A stretch of 64,000 bases of DNA, taken from the NCBI RefSeq assembly GCF_036884655.1, contig NC_088354.1:12685501-12749500 (forward strand), written 5' to 3'. Positions 24,817 through 38,800 of the stretch are shown here, in pieces; position 1 is the first letter of the stretch; each line of letters begins with the position of its first letter. Below the pieces are notes generated by a model, which saw only the letters and a program-made list of their open reading frames with translations, did no database searches and was not told where the DNA came from. Source of the DNA: Musa acuminata AAA Group (taxonomy: Eukaryota; Streptophyta; Magnoliopsida; Zingiberales; Musaceae). The translations under genes and the position numbers were made by a program.

Positions 24817-27497
24817 TCATGCTGCAGTAGTAACATTGGCGGCAGCATCAGGAGCAGATGGAGCATCTTCCTCGGTAGGAGCAGATGGAGCATCTTCCTT
24901 GGTAGGAGTAGCTGGAGCAGCTTCCTTGGCTTCAGGTTCAGCCTCCCAAAAGGAAGTCTTCTTGCCTGTTTTTGAAACAGTTTGAAAAACGTCTTCGGGT
25001 TTTACATTGCCTTTAACTGTCACTTTCTGCTCTTTCAGATCCACATCGAAGGACTCGACACCTGAAAATACAAACAAAAGATGCACACATCAAGCTGGTT
25101 AAAGTATTCTTTCTGGTTGCTCATATCAACCAGAAATATTTGTTGTATAGATATTTGTTGAAGAAAAATGAAGATCTTGCCAACAGGAAATTTAACGTTT
25201 GTGAACTATAATAATCTAAATCATGGCAGCACTAGTTGCCAGAAAACTTGTTATACGGTATTGAACATCATGCATTATAGTTTACCATAAATAAAAATCA
25301 TGAGCACGAAGAGATTCAAAGATCAAGAAATAGCACCGGGATAAAAGGGAGCGAAAAAACATTAAGCAACCTTCCATTTTGGTGAGAACCCTCTTAACAG
25401 CTCCAACGCAACCTTGACATGACATACCAACCTTGAGGACAACAGTCTGAAAACAGAAAACCACAAGAATTTCTCAGTATTGGACATCACAGACCAAATT
25501 ACAAGGATTAATCTGAATTAAAATAATAGCTCGCCAACATAGCATCATACATTCACAACAGTATTGTGCCTAAGAAATTGGGAGTCCAGATTTTATGGAA
25601 AAATATAATTCAAGTTCAAAGGAGAAAATGAATGAGTCAGAGACCAAACAGTATAGTAAAATAATATCAATGTGAGACCAAACAGTGGTAAAAAAATAGC
25701 AATGTGAATCAAAATGGTGTAGATAGAACGATTACTGACTCTAAATGGTGTAGTCAGTAATATCAATGTGAGACCCAAGTGTGTAGTATGAAATACCAAT
25801 GTGAGACCAAATGGTATAGTAAGGAAATATCAATGTGAAACCAAACAGTGTAGTAAGACATACCAATGTGACAAACAGATATGCATGCTGTGCAATATTT
25901 GAACAGATAGTTGCAACCAAAATTTTCGTTTAAATGGCAATTTTTCTTATCACAACGGGGCAATATTCTTCAGCTTTTCAAGAACTACAAACAGGAGGAT
26001 GGTACTGAAAAGCAAGTAAAAAGTGTGTAAAATGTTGCATAAAATTTTGTATTTGCCAAAATAATTTCCTAAGAAACGGGTTATCATGCCTAAAGTTAAA
26101 AACTGCACACAACAAATTTAAATTTTCAAAATTTTGGAGTTTCAGGTCTTGCGTTGACAAATATTTGTGAAATTAGAAATAGTCCAACATCTGGTACAGT
26201 GATACGCTACCAAACCTTAGATTGAAACTTCTAAACACAATTATCATAATCGAACTAGTGACTGACATGGCCAAGACTAGGGTCATTCGGTCACTATGCA
26301 TTTGTATGGTCTAGACCGATGAGAAAAAAAAATCGGTTGGGTCTGCTGGTCCTATCCAGGTAAACTGCTAATATGATCCAACGACAAAACCAGACCAGTC
26401 GGGTTTCCATTTTTCATTTTGAGGTCAAATACGAAGGTCTCAACTCAGTTTTCCAAACTATTATTTTAAATGGTCCTCTTTGGAAGCAAAGGCCCAGCTG
26501 ATTAAAAACTTAGGCCATGACGAATATGATATAGAGTGTTCACTAATATAGCTAATAGGACTCCTAAATTAATCAAGTAGCACCAAGTGCTTAATTGACT
26601 AGGAGTATTGTCCTAACATATAAGATTTGTAATACCTATAGCCAAGCACAAGTATAACCATTTGTTGTGTGTTTTCAGTATATGCATATGCTAAAGCATT
26701 TTTTACATTTAGCACCAGTTTCATCCTATGAGCTCTGAAATTTTATGAGGTAGTATATATTCCATGAATTATTCAACCCACAAAACTCTACCTAATCTTT
26801 GTTGCTACTCATCTTAATTTTAAAGCTAAGTGCAAAAAAGGAAAACTACACAGGTCCTTGAGATAACAAGCAACCCTAGTCTGAATAATCGATGAATGGT
26901 ACACATGAATGACTAACAAATTTTACCTACCTTTCTATGGGAATCAATCATCACCCATCAAAGCCAACTTGTATTACTTCAGAAAACATATTAACAGCTA
27001 TGGGGGAAATCTCAAGTAACGGGGAACATGTATCTAAATGTCTTCAAAATTTCCCTCGTATGCAAGTAGCGCAATGTCCCCACTTTCCGCACTTGATTCA
27101 TGTTACATGTTAACCGAAGTCTCCTTCTTCGATCAAACACAGGAGTTCGTAGTACTGGTGATTAATTTTAATTTTGAAACCAAATATAATCTTCGTGTTT
27201 TTCTGACAGGGAATAGTAAGATGATTAGTCAAATCGGACGGATAATAATAGCAATAAGTTGATCTCTTGCAGCATCGAGGATTGCATAAGTTGGAAAAGG
27301 GGAAAACAATATAACCTAAAAGAATCGTGACGATCGACCTTATCATCTCACAAACTAACACTTTGAAGCATATGTTCTGGTTCGCAACAGATCGAACTCG
27401 GGGACAAGAATTACTACCCAGAACATAGGGAAGAAATTGAATCAACCGATTCAGAACCCAGAAAGGAAAGAAAGATCAAATACCATACCTCGGCCAT
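24817..27497 (-). CDS. CCH: Copper chaperone CCH (HMA domain, ATX1-like)
   Basis: Cytosolic copper carrier that hands Cu(I) to P-type ATPases of the secretory route (family knowledge). Exons 27497-27489, 25446-25371 and 25061-24817 give 109 residues; the first exon encodes only Met-Ala-Glu. The HMA domain fills residues 1-70 with the metal site [11 protein letters not shown], then [14 protein letters not shown]. The tail (about 70-109) is the plant-specific C-terminal extension of CCH, acidic and Pro/Ala-rich, including a near-perfect 9-residue repeat PTxEDAPSA. This extension separates CCH from plain ATX1. Intron 1 is 2042 bp and contains a minisatellite. A TATATAC box sits about 80 bases upstream of the start. 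Confidence 0.95.
24853..24915 (-). repeat. 27-bp in-frame repeat in the CCH tail
   Basis: Two adjacent 27-bp units, each with GCAGATGGAGCATCTTCCT on the plus strand, encode PTKEDAPSA and PTEEDAPSA. Being a multiple of three, copy-number changes would alter tail length without breaking the frame. Confidence 0.85.
25639..25872. repeat. Minisatellite, about 34-bp units
   Basis: Six to seven imperfect units of the form GAGACCAAACAGTGTAGTAA followed by an A/T-rich stretch and CAATGT, in CCH intron 1. Units differ by substitutions and small indels. Confidence 0.8.
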
Positions 27498-28956
27498 GGA
27501 CGCAGAGGACAAGTCAAGATTGCAGCGAGGCAAGTCTACAACTCTGGCCGGAGAAGACAGCAGCCCTTCCGAGTATATAGTGGAGAAGAAAAAGGGCGGT
27601 GAACGGGAAGGGCAATTTGGGCGAGTATGACAACGGAGTCGGTGGTAAAGCTGGCTGGGAATCTGGTAAATATCTATCGATGTCATGGCAATTCCGAAAG
27701 TAAACCAAAGGACCGTAGTACGCGGTTGTGTGTACCAACATTTTTTATGCGTGGCCCCCTTTTCCGACGTCTTTGCGAAGGAGCTTCAAGATTTGCGTAC
27801 ACGGTAGATGGACGGTGGATGGTGATCATGGTCGAGGGGACGGTCAAGATGAGAGAAGTGGGACGAGTTCATGGAGTACAGCGTTTGCTGTTGCTGCTAT
27901 TGCAGTACAAAGTGGCCGATTGTTGTGGTACACCTATTTGGTGATGGTGCCAATTCCAACCACGAGATATTGGAATGACGAGAGACGGCCCACATCCAAC
28001 CCATTATTGACCAAGCGTTAGGTTGATATCCACCTGATCCCACCATCTTAATCTAAAAATACTTCGCGCACTAATGTTGGGTTGCAAGGAATATTCTTAT
28101 CCTATCTCATCCGACCGACCTCTCACAAATTGCTGGAAGAATAGTTGGGGATTAGTATCCATAACGCAAGCAGATCTAGGAATTTTGCACCATTTAGTAA
28201 CACTGTGACTAAAGGATCTACCTCAAGCTTTGACCTAACTATTATTGATCGCCGAACAAGATTCTCCTTTTGGGGCGTCTCAAGTCATACGATACAGAAC
28301 ATCATTGAACAACTTTATGCATTAGGTTCCATCGAAGGTAATCATTTACTGGCAAACGAGTGATCTCCAAGTGATTTGAAGTAAATGCATATACAATTAG
28401 ATAGTGCACTCGTAAAGTAGCAGGAAACAAAGATAATTTGACAATAATGCTAATTATAAAAGGCTTTATGTTATGAGTAAATTTGTTGATTTATGCAATT
28501 TCATTAATGCTTCCACCGTTGTTAGCTTATGCAATCTGATAATGATGCCAACTGTTAGCAATTATGGACAGAGTTGGAAAACATTTAAATATACATGGGA
28601 AAATTAAAAGGCTGTATACTACACGGCCAATCTCGGCAATATACAGGATGTTAATCCCAGGTTAAAAATCTTGCCAAGCCCATCCTCCAACGAGTTGATG
28701 AGAAAGCAATGACTCGGCAAAATTGTGTCAGGCTCTACTCCTGAATAAAAAAATGTCTTGAGTGTCAAACATAAATTGCCAAAGCCTTTGCTTCCCTTCA
28801 AAATTTAGAAGAATACCACTATTGAGATCAATGATGTAAGAACTCTATGATTTATTTAGGCAAAACAATAAAATATAATGTCAATATAATAATCAAACCT
28901 GGCTGAAAGGTAAATCAGCACCGATGATGAGGATGATCAAAGATCCAATAGCTGCT
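27498..28956. other. Region between CCH and the ASI1-like gene
   Basis: Starts with the CCH 5' leader and promoter (minus strand). An open frame at 28145-28363 on the plus strand (SSFDLTIIDRRTRFSFWGVS) has a protein-like look but no recognised family and may be a retroelement scrap. The last few hundred bases include the 3' UTR of the ASI1-like gene. Confidence 0.4.
27573..27579 (-). promoter_or_regulatory. TATA box of CCH
   Basis: TATATAC on the minus strand, 76-82 bases before the CCH ATG, giving a leader of roughly 50 nt. Confidence 0.5.
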
Positions 28957-29733
28957 TCACTTTGTTCTCAATCGCTTCTTGATTGCCTTCAACTCATCAG
29001 CTTGCCCCTGCAAGTGATGGAAACTTATCTAGATAAAATGGAGCATAAAGCAGTTGAGTCATTTCAGTTCTAAAAAAGAACTCTCGGATGACAATACCTT
29101 GTGCAACGCATTTAAGCACCTAACTGATCTTTCTTGTATGACAAGCCAATCCATAGCCATCTCGTACTCAATTGTGTTAGGTTGAGAACAATGTGATGTT
29201 GACACGGCCCTTCTCTGAAACAAAAAGAGTGAAGTCAATTGAAGTTAATTTTTTAAGAGAAAAATAAATAAATCAAACTAGAAAGTGCAGTATAATTACC
29301 ATCTCTCGCATTTGAAGCTTATTTTTATCAACTGACAAATGACCAAACATAGATGATTTAGGCACCTTCAACATTCCTTTGCTGCAGATAAGGGGACTAC
29401 AAGAGACCAAAACGGTCAGCTCTGAGAACATAACCACATCAACATCCAAAGGAGATCAATTTATTTAAGATGCAAACCCAATATCAGATCACTTCAACAT
29501 TCTTTAAAGCTACTATAATTTAAAATTTGATACTCAAAACTAAGGTAGGCAATACCGAATGATACCGCCCGGTACGAGCGGTACGTATCGGTCCGACGGC
29601 TTACCGGTACGCAAACCGCCCGCTACCGAGCAAAATAAAAATAATAATAAAATAAAATAATATATTTATATTTATATATAAATATTTTAGAAAAAGGCGA
29701 CGTTCGACGACGTCACCGAGGCACCTATTTCAG

Positions 29734-29805
<72 letters not shown>

Positions 29806-32800
29806 GAGCGATATATCGCTCGGTATACCGTTTCGTATCGAACCGAGCGAACGTCGAAACGTCGGTACGGTACAGTAGTCAAAAGTCAAACTTTTCTAAG
29901 CATTTTAGTATTTTACCTTCAACTTTCTATGGTTTTCTCTTTTTTTTTATCCCCACGTATTCCTATACCAAGTGGCACTCATAACAAAACATATACATCC
30001 AACGATTTCAATAGGCGCTCGGGCGAGGCGAGGCGAGGCCCGAGCGCCTCGCTTCAAAGATGCACCGCCTAAGCGCTCACCCGAGCCCAAGCGTCGGGCA
30101 CTTCGGACGAGCACCCGGGTTAAACCAGGCGACCGAACCAATGTTTTACGTTTGGTTCGGTCTCCGGTGCTTCAATTGGTTCGATTGAACCAACTAAAGC
30201 ACCGATATCAACCTCCCAACATCCCTCTCGTGACTTCCCCAACCCTAACCCTGCTTGTCGCTGCCACTACCACTGTCGCCGCTCGTCGCTGCCGATGCTG
30301 CTGCTCGCTGCTACCGCTGCCACTGACATTGCGCCCTGCTCTCGCTCCCGTTGCCGCTGCCACTATCGCCGCTCGCCTCTCCCACTCCCGCTGCTCACTG
30401 CTACCTCATCTCACATCGACTCGATAGTATATTGTTAACAGTATATTAACAGTATACTATTAACTGTATACTAGTAACAATATTTTTTTATTTATTAGAT
30501 TAATAATATATTATTTTGATTTTAATACTGCTAATTTTTATTTATTTAAATTTATTATTATTGGTTTGAATTTCGAGGATATTTTTTGTTAATGTGATAT
30601 TGTGATATTGTAAGTTTTTTAATTTAATATTATATTTTTATTTTAAATAATTATATTTATTAATTATATTATATTTTTTATATTTTAGTACCTCGCTTTG
30701 CTCGGGTGAGCGCTTGGAGCGTTTTTTGACCTTGGTGCCTAGCGCTTTTTAAATCACTGAATACATCCAATTCTAACTATTTCAAAATTAACAATTAATA
30801 AAAACCACAAGTGGATGACACCCAACATACAAAATGCAAGAAGACAACATATTCAGAAGACCAAGGGATTCTAGGAAGGCAAAATGTAAAACCCTTCAAA
30901 AGTCATAATATGCTAACCATTGTGGTTAAAGTACTTTTGCTTATGCAATCGAGTCAACCAACCATATCCAATCGAATATCAATAGGTTCAAACCCCCTTG
31001 TTTACTGGAAAATAAACTTACAACAATGAAGATGATAGATTGTCCCAAAAAAAATTTGCATTCCAAAATAATCACTTCAATATCCAGTCAATTCATACAC
31101 AAGTAGATAATAGTAGTTGTATTCTCCTGTCTTAAATTATAGAAAAAAAATGAGTTTGTTAAGTCATTAGCAACTTTTATTTGAGAAATTATGTACAAAG
31201 GCTACCTCTCAAATCAGAGCATCACATATAAACATGTTGAAGGATGATTACGTCATGATAATTATCAATTATTTAAAAAACGTTAGGCATCAAGGTCCCA
31301 AAACACCCGAGGTAATAGGTGCTTGCCCGAGCGAAATGAGACGCTTTGAAATATTAAAATATAATATAATATATAATATAACATAATATAATAATTATTT
31401 AAATAAAATAAGATATTAAATCAAAAATACATTGTTAACAGTATATTACTTACTGTTAACAGTAGTTAAAGGGGAGAAAAAATGTTAACAGTAACAAAGG
31501 ATTAGTTTAAGATTGTTGTGACAGCGCTACAAACAACAGTAGCGGTAGCAACAGAAGCTGCGGACAGTAGTAATGATAGCGGCGAAAGCTATGAATAGCA
31601 ACAACAGCAACAACAGAAGCTGCGGACAACATCAACGAAAGCTACGGATAACAACAGCGGCAACGACGGAAGATCCAAAGGGGGTCTGTCGGTGGCAAAG
31701 GAACCTGCGGTCCACTCCCTTGACAGCGGAAGGAACTACACACGAAACGATAGCAGAAGGAAGCTACTAGGGCCATCGAACTCGTCCATTGACGATAGAA
31801 GAAGGCTCGGTCCACTATGTCTGCAGCAACGTTGACGACGGTGGCAAAAGCAGCGCTAGGCTTCCTCGAGGTCGCGTGGGCGTAAAAGGTGGCTTTTGAG
31901 GTAAGAAACTACGTTATTGAACCAAACCAGATTTAAAAGTCTGGTTCGATTCGCTTAATTAAAACGAGCACTTGCCCGAAGTGCCCAGCGCATGGGTTTG
32001 GGCGAGCACCCAAGCGCCGCCTCATTGAAGCACACCGCCTAATCCACACATGAGCTGCTCAGGCCTTGCCTCGCCCGAGCACCTATTTAAATCACTGATA
32101 ATTACTTGCATTATTATATCAAGTTTCTTTTATCCCAAGATCCGCTAAATATAGAATATGAAGGCAAAATATTTTACTACATATATCCACTCCCTCAAGA
32201 TACGCTATCGATAATTATTTGCAGTAAAATTGTCACAAGAGGGTTAGTCTTGGTTTGTCATCTAGGTCACCAAGATTTGAACTGCAAAGTTAGTATCTCT
32301 GTTTGCTAGGGTAAGGCTGCATGAATTGATTTTCCCTAGAGTTTGCATAGGTGGGATCCTTATGCTTCCCATCTTTAGTTAAATAACTACTCTAGATATA
32401 ACTATTATTGTTTGGCATTCTTATAATTGCAACACATAGAAGAACATAAAGTAATTCAATGTATATAAGCTATTTTTTATCAAAGCCCCATCACCCTGAC
32501 TAAGATACAGACTAAATAAGAATCTGAACTAGTGCAAAAAATTTGACATGAAGTAACAAGATTTTGAAGAAAAACACACATCAAGAACAAGTGTAATTAG
32601 TAGTTGAAATAAGGTAGGGTATCTTAGATATTAAAAAGTATGCAAGTAAATGCAGCAACAAAACTAACTGACAACATAAAACCATGCTTCCTGATCATCA
32701 TAAATTAGAAAATGAAAAGTAATACCTTCCATTAGGTAGCTGAATGCACCCTTTATTAATCTTCGAAACTGCAGAGTCTGCTGCATCTCTTGTTTTAAAT

Positions 32801-35800
32801 ATAACATAAGCTTGACCTAGTATCAACAATCAGACATTGATAAGAAGCTTAGTGCTGTCTATAGGATATAAAAAGAGTTTCCTTTTCTTTTTCACAGGAT
32901 CATATAATTTTGCACATCGAAGGATCACATACCATAATTGGGATTTTGAAACAAAGTTTGCTGTATAACCCTTGCGGTGCAACTTTGCTTCAATGTGTGG
33001 TAAATAATATCCTATACACAAAACAAAATAATAGTAAAATATGTAAGTACTATCAGCATCCACCTGATTCAACTGTCACCAAAACTCAAATATTAATGTA
33101 CATGCGCATTGCACTGTGTACCAACATGATAAACAGTTCTATTGGAAGCGAACCCATCTGGTAACATTCAATGTATCAGATGATCTAGTTCAAAATTTGA
33201 TAACCAAATGCAGTTTGAAATGCCTTCTAGTAGTCTTGTAGCTTAGTCATATTTGATGTCTAGACACCTTATAGAAAATTATAATAATTATCTGTAGACC
33301 AGTTAAACACCAATTTTTCACTTTTAACATAGAATCTTAGAATGCCACAATGGTCCACAGTACAAAGTAACGCATGCAAGTGACCATGCATGGAAGTGCT
33401 TCGACGGTTGTGATACCTCGAACAAGAGATTCTGGAAGTTAAACAAGGAAATTAAAAATTTTAATTGAACTGATCCTAATTAAGACAGTTAAAGACAGTC
33501 TGCTCCATCCAGCTTTTGAAGGCCACAGGCCCTCAAATGAAGCAAATAAAGGAAGTCCCAGTCTCTCCACCAGGCTATCAAAATTGAGAACCTCACCATC
33601 TGATTCCCTTCAGATGAAGGACAATATGAGTGACAATAGGTGAACTATATAGATTCTCTTTTTTCTAGGATTCAATGAAACTTTTTATGTCTTTCTCCTG
33701 GTGCATTCTGCCTGTGCTCTGCCCACTAAATGAAGTCTCACCAATGTTAATGGGCAGAAACCAAATTATACATAATCAGCTCTACCTACTCTAAACACAT
33801 AATAATCCTTAACTTATAAATCAAAATTTTCTCTCCTACAATCCACAAAAAAATTTCATAGTAGAACATCAAGCTAGTATCTGTAACTCTTCAAGAATAA
33901 ATTCGCCCTCACATATGAAGGCGCCTCCGTTTCCTGCATCAGCCTTTTACAACAAATACAAGCCATATATATGATACGTGTAAATTAGAATGTCACATTC
34001 ACTATTTCCCAATTAGCATTTGCTTTATAGAGTGATAGCCCTTCACATCATTAGCAACTTAGTCATTAGTTGTATCTTTTGTTTAAGATCTTGACAATTT
34101 CTTCCACACATCCAATCAACTTTTTAAACTCAATCTTATGTTTCTTACAACATGTAGAAAGGCTTCAGCGATAATACGTTTGACGATAGCATACCAATTC
34201 CTCACAGATGTGGCTGCTTGCCTCAAAGTCTCAAATCAGCTCATGACATGGGACAGTATATTCCTGTAATTGATTTCAAAGCCCTAACTAAACTTTTACC
34301 TAATCCTGAGACTGTCCATACAACGATGGAAATGTTGTTAATGACTGCATTATCTTTTCTACACATTTTGACAAATGCAAATTGAAACTAATTCACGGAG
34401 GCCAATCCTATATCAAATTGGTTCACCATTGGAGCTATTGTGCATGTTGTTTTATGGAAGACCTGACGATGACAACTCAAATAGCAAAAAGGCAACTCGG
34501 CAAAATTTCATCACAAGATTAATGAAGACAAAGATAAACAAAGCATCACAAATACCTCTACTTCTGATGATGTAAACAATGGGTCCAAATTCTCAATAAA
34601 GACAAGAGTTCCTTGCTCATCAGCTTTTTTCATTCTTTCCTCCCAAGGCTGAAAGATTTTTAAATAAAAAACAATTAAGTTATTTAATAAACATAACAAA
34701 ATGACAAGATGTAAAGTGTTATAGTATCTGTGCAAAGCACATGCAGGCATAGAACAAATAGTTTTGTCAAATTGAAACAGGTCAACTGCATCCCATCAGA
34801 CTGGTATATAATAGTGTGGCGAGGCACCGTAACAGCCTTTTCTACATTATCCAATGCACGACATATAGCACAATCAGATGCATGAATCATATCACACAGT
34901 ATTGTTATTCGATCATTTCAATTTTTTCTTGTTTAACATGTTTAAAATTGGGACAGTTTACATTGCATCTGAAATGTGCAACACACCACGAAGCATGCGC
35001 ATTCCTTGAAGTAGAATCAAGTATCATAAAGAAAAGGTAAAGAAGAAGATTGATTCTAATTAGTAGAAAATGAGATTACCAATACAATTATTTTCATTTG
35101 TGGTACAAGCATGGATTGCAGTTTCATGCGGACTGATACGATGCATATGTATCAGTCCATGGGGATACCAATACACGAACTGACCAAAAGTACCAGTCCA
35201 GGGGTGAACCAGTACGTGGACCGCCTCATTTTGGATGGTCCAATACGACCAATAAAAAATTTATATTTCACAACCGCTCACATTCGTAAGCTCTTCCTCG
35301 TACATGCACCTGTGAGCCGCTGCAACGGCCCATTGCCCACCATCAATTTCGGGTCTGTTTCCTCCTCTTTCTCTTCCTATTCTTTCTTCCTCACCTTCCT
35401 TTTCCTCCACCACCTCCTCCTCTTCTTCCTTCCTCTTCCCCCTCTTCCTCAACTGCGACAGCACCTCCTCTTCCACTGCTGCAGCACCACCTCTTCTTCC
35501 TTTCTCTTCCTCCTCTTCTTCCTCCACTGCCTCCTCTTCTTCCTTCCTCCTTCCGCCTCTTCCTCCACTGTCACTTGTTCCTTCCTCTTCTTAGACTCTT
35601 CAATATATACCAATGTACTGGTACACACAGGTAATGGTACATACCAGTCCGGCCATGGACCGAGACACCTGGTTGGTACGAGATGACAAACCTTCGATAG
35701 AATTGCACTAATTATCTCCAAATATCTCAGTACTTTGAGAAAGTCACATATGGACATTGCATTGTGCACTATCGAAGTGAGATTGTGGGCAATGTTTCAT

Positions 35801-38800
35801 GTGAATGAGGATTGAATTTAGACATCTAAATTATTTTAAAAAATGATCATAGTAGCATAGCACGGGTTATGTATAAGAACTGCCACTATATATGGACTTT
35901 AAATTAGTATACTCTCCTGAAAGTTCCACTTCTGATACCAAAACTATAATGCTTGATGCAGGAAGCATGTAAGTCATCTCAAATTAGAAGGCACAATATC
36001 ACTGATATTTTGGAACCATATACACAATGAAAAAACAACGACCAAGGCAGTATGTATCACATTCAATGTACAAACAAAAAAAAAATGAATGAGTGGACAA
36101 TCTCACTTCAAAATATAAAAATAAAAAACAAGAACAACTTATGAACTGGTCAAGTAAAAAGAGAGTGACAGTGGAAGCCAAAGGCTACTCACAAGTCCCT
36201 TGAACCATTTGCTTCTATCCTGAAAAAGATACAACAAGAAATAGTATCAGCAAAAAAATCTGAGACTATAATAAGAAATAATTATAATCAGCGTGACAAT
36301 TTCTAATGCAATTAAATCAACTTCATAAAAATATAAATCTAAAAAACCCAAGTACCAGACTCCCATCCACAAAACAAAGATTGTTCAAAGCAAAGTTCAA
36401 TATACAGAATCTAGTGATTGAGATTCCCACCAATGTGGATTCAAGGAGGGTCACTCTCATAGTTTTATTCTCCACGAGTAGAGACATTGTTTTCATGACT
36501 TGAATCTTGATCACCAAGTCACAAAGGAGCAACATTTCTGTTGTACCAAGGCACACCTTCAATTCAAAACAAAGTTATGAAAGCTTAATGCATATTGAGG
36601 TGCAAAGGCCTATTGGGCCTATGCACGAGGCAAACACACACCTTATTTATGTATTACACAACGCAATTTCTTGTGGATGGCCTATAAGTGTAATGTATAT
36701 TTGAGGTGCAAAGGTCTATTGGGCCTAGGCATGAGGCAAGCACATGCCTTCTTTATGATTGACAAGACGGAATTTGTTGTGGATGGCCCAACATCATAGC
36801 CATGACACCAACCAAGAGAACAAAACCTCTAACATGGCACATCCGAGAACCAAGGAATCGATAATTGAAGATGAATGACCAAGTACTTGAACATACTTAG
36901 CCACCTAAGGACAATTATCATTTTCCGCAAGCACGTCTCTAATCATGCAAGGTCTTGATGCCACCCCCTCCAATCACAAAGGATAGCCTGAACCGTGTCG
37001 CAAGACATTAATTAGCTACCCTTTTGTTGGACACACCATATGCAGGAGGAGCTCTTTCTTATAAAGAAGGGAACATTCCATCTGTTTTAAGGTACATAAA
37101 CTTCTCATTATCTCTTCGCTCCCATATATTTGCTATCCTTCCTTAGATCAAGTTGCATCAACTAAACATCCCTTCACTTCAACCAATGTGCTTTTACTAT
37201 ATGAATAATGTCTTCATTTCCTATTGATTAAAAGATCCAAAATATCTAAAATTTCTTTTGAAAGAAACTTGTTCACCCATCTTAATTACACTTTCAGTTC
37301 CTCTAAAATCAATTTTTTTATATTTAATGTTAATCCTACTTAATTGATAATCAACAATTTATAACATATCTCCGTCACTAATCACAAATAAACTCTCATC
37401 GACCAAAACCATATTAGCAAAGAACATAGACTATGGAAGCCTATCTTGTACATGATAAATGAGTAATCATCATAATCTTTTATAACATCAATATAATTAC
37501 CGAATAGTCAATTTGATGGTTTCAAAAACCATTCGTACATGCCGGAACAAACTAGCTGTAAACAGTCTCAGGCCAAACCAACATGCAAACACACCTTAAT
37601 CGTAAAGGACATATCACTTTACTACAATAGCCAACCAAGGTACCACCCGACTTTGGAGTAGTAAGTTAGTCGAAGCTGATAGTACACTTATTGCTCAATT
37701 CACAACCCATCCCACTTCTTTTCCGATAAAAGAACCCCCTTCTCTATCCTATTTCTACTCTCACAATGACCAACACTTCACTCTCTATCTCTCCATTAAT
37801 TCACCCACTTGTTCGCCTTTAATCAAATCAAGCTTGGAGAGTTGAATCTTCGCTAGTTTCTTGTGTATTCAACCAAATTCCACTATAATATATTGAATGT
37901 ATACTATAGTTTTTAATATTGACAAAAACAGCACCAAGACATGGCACATAGGAGCAAGCTCATTGCTCAGAGCCTTGGACTGCCATTATCATCAGCAACA
38001 TCATGGAATCCATTGCAACTATCCAGAGTGAGGCAACTTAACAAGACACCACCAAGGCTAGCACCTCAATTGGGTTGTCGACCAACACAAGCGCTCAAGT
38101 ATGATGGGCCTACTAGCCTTATGTGCTTGCGAACCCATTGGCCAGCATGCGCACCCTCAAAACTTTGATTTTTGCTTAAACATATTTCATTTGGTGTCCT
38201 TTATTTGTCAAAGGGTGCAGCTAATGATCTACTAGAAGAGGCTGAAGGAGCATAGGATTTGCTTTAAAGATCCAAATGTCTCTATTGCAGTATCATCATG
38301 TTTATAGTAAATTAAGAATAAATTATGGCTTATCTTAGTGGCAAATATTTTCCTATTTACGGATTTTATTCAGTTTCAAGTAGCTGACATAGTAGACCCT
38401 TCAAAAGAGGGACAAAACATGGACTAATCATTATTTGAATTTTTTGTTCTCCCTTTCATCTTCTCTTTCCGTTGTCCTCCTCTCTATCTTTAAAGTCATA
38501 CTTATCATAAGCTAGTTTGTTTCTAATTTTTCTCTTTGTCCAAACCAATGATTTAAAAAGCACTAGGCGCCAAAAGACGTCAAGGACCCAAAATGCCTGA
38601 GGCGCTAGACGCTCGCCCAAACGAAGCAAGACGCTCTAAAATATTAAAATATATTTTAATATTTTAAAATATTCTCTACCGTTAACGGTAATAGAGAAGA
38701 GTAGAGTGTGAGAAGGAGATCGAGTTAAGAAGCCGAGTCACGGTGAGAACTGAGTCGCAGACAGGAAGCTATTGTCTGAGAGCAACGACAGCGAGCAGTA

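Noticed and set aside
30236..30420. Interstitial telomere (CCCTAACCC-like motif)
   Set aside because: Only one or two units, and the motif recurs at the same place in each hAT-like copy, so it belongs to the element.
35111..35686. 191-codon frame rich in Phe, Leu and Ser
   Set aside because: Translation of a CTT/CTC low-complexity tract inside a repeat element.
33012..36192. ASI1-like introns 4 and 5 have the same length (1544 bp)
   Set aside because: Their sequences look unrelated and only intron 4 has the palindromic element; coincidence.
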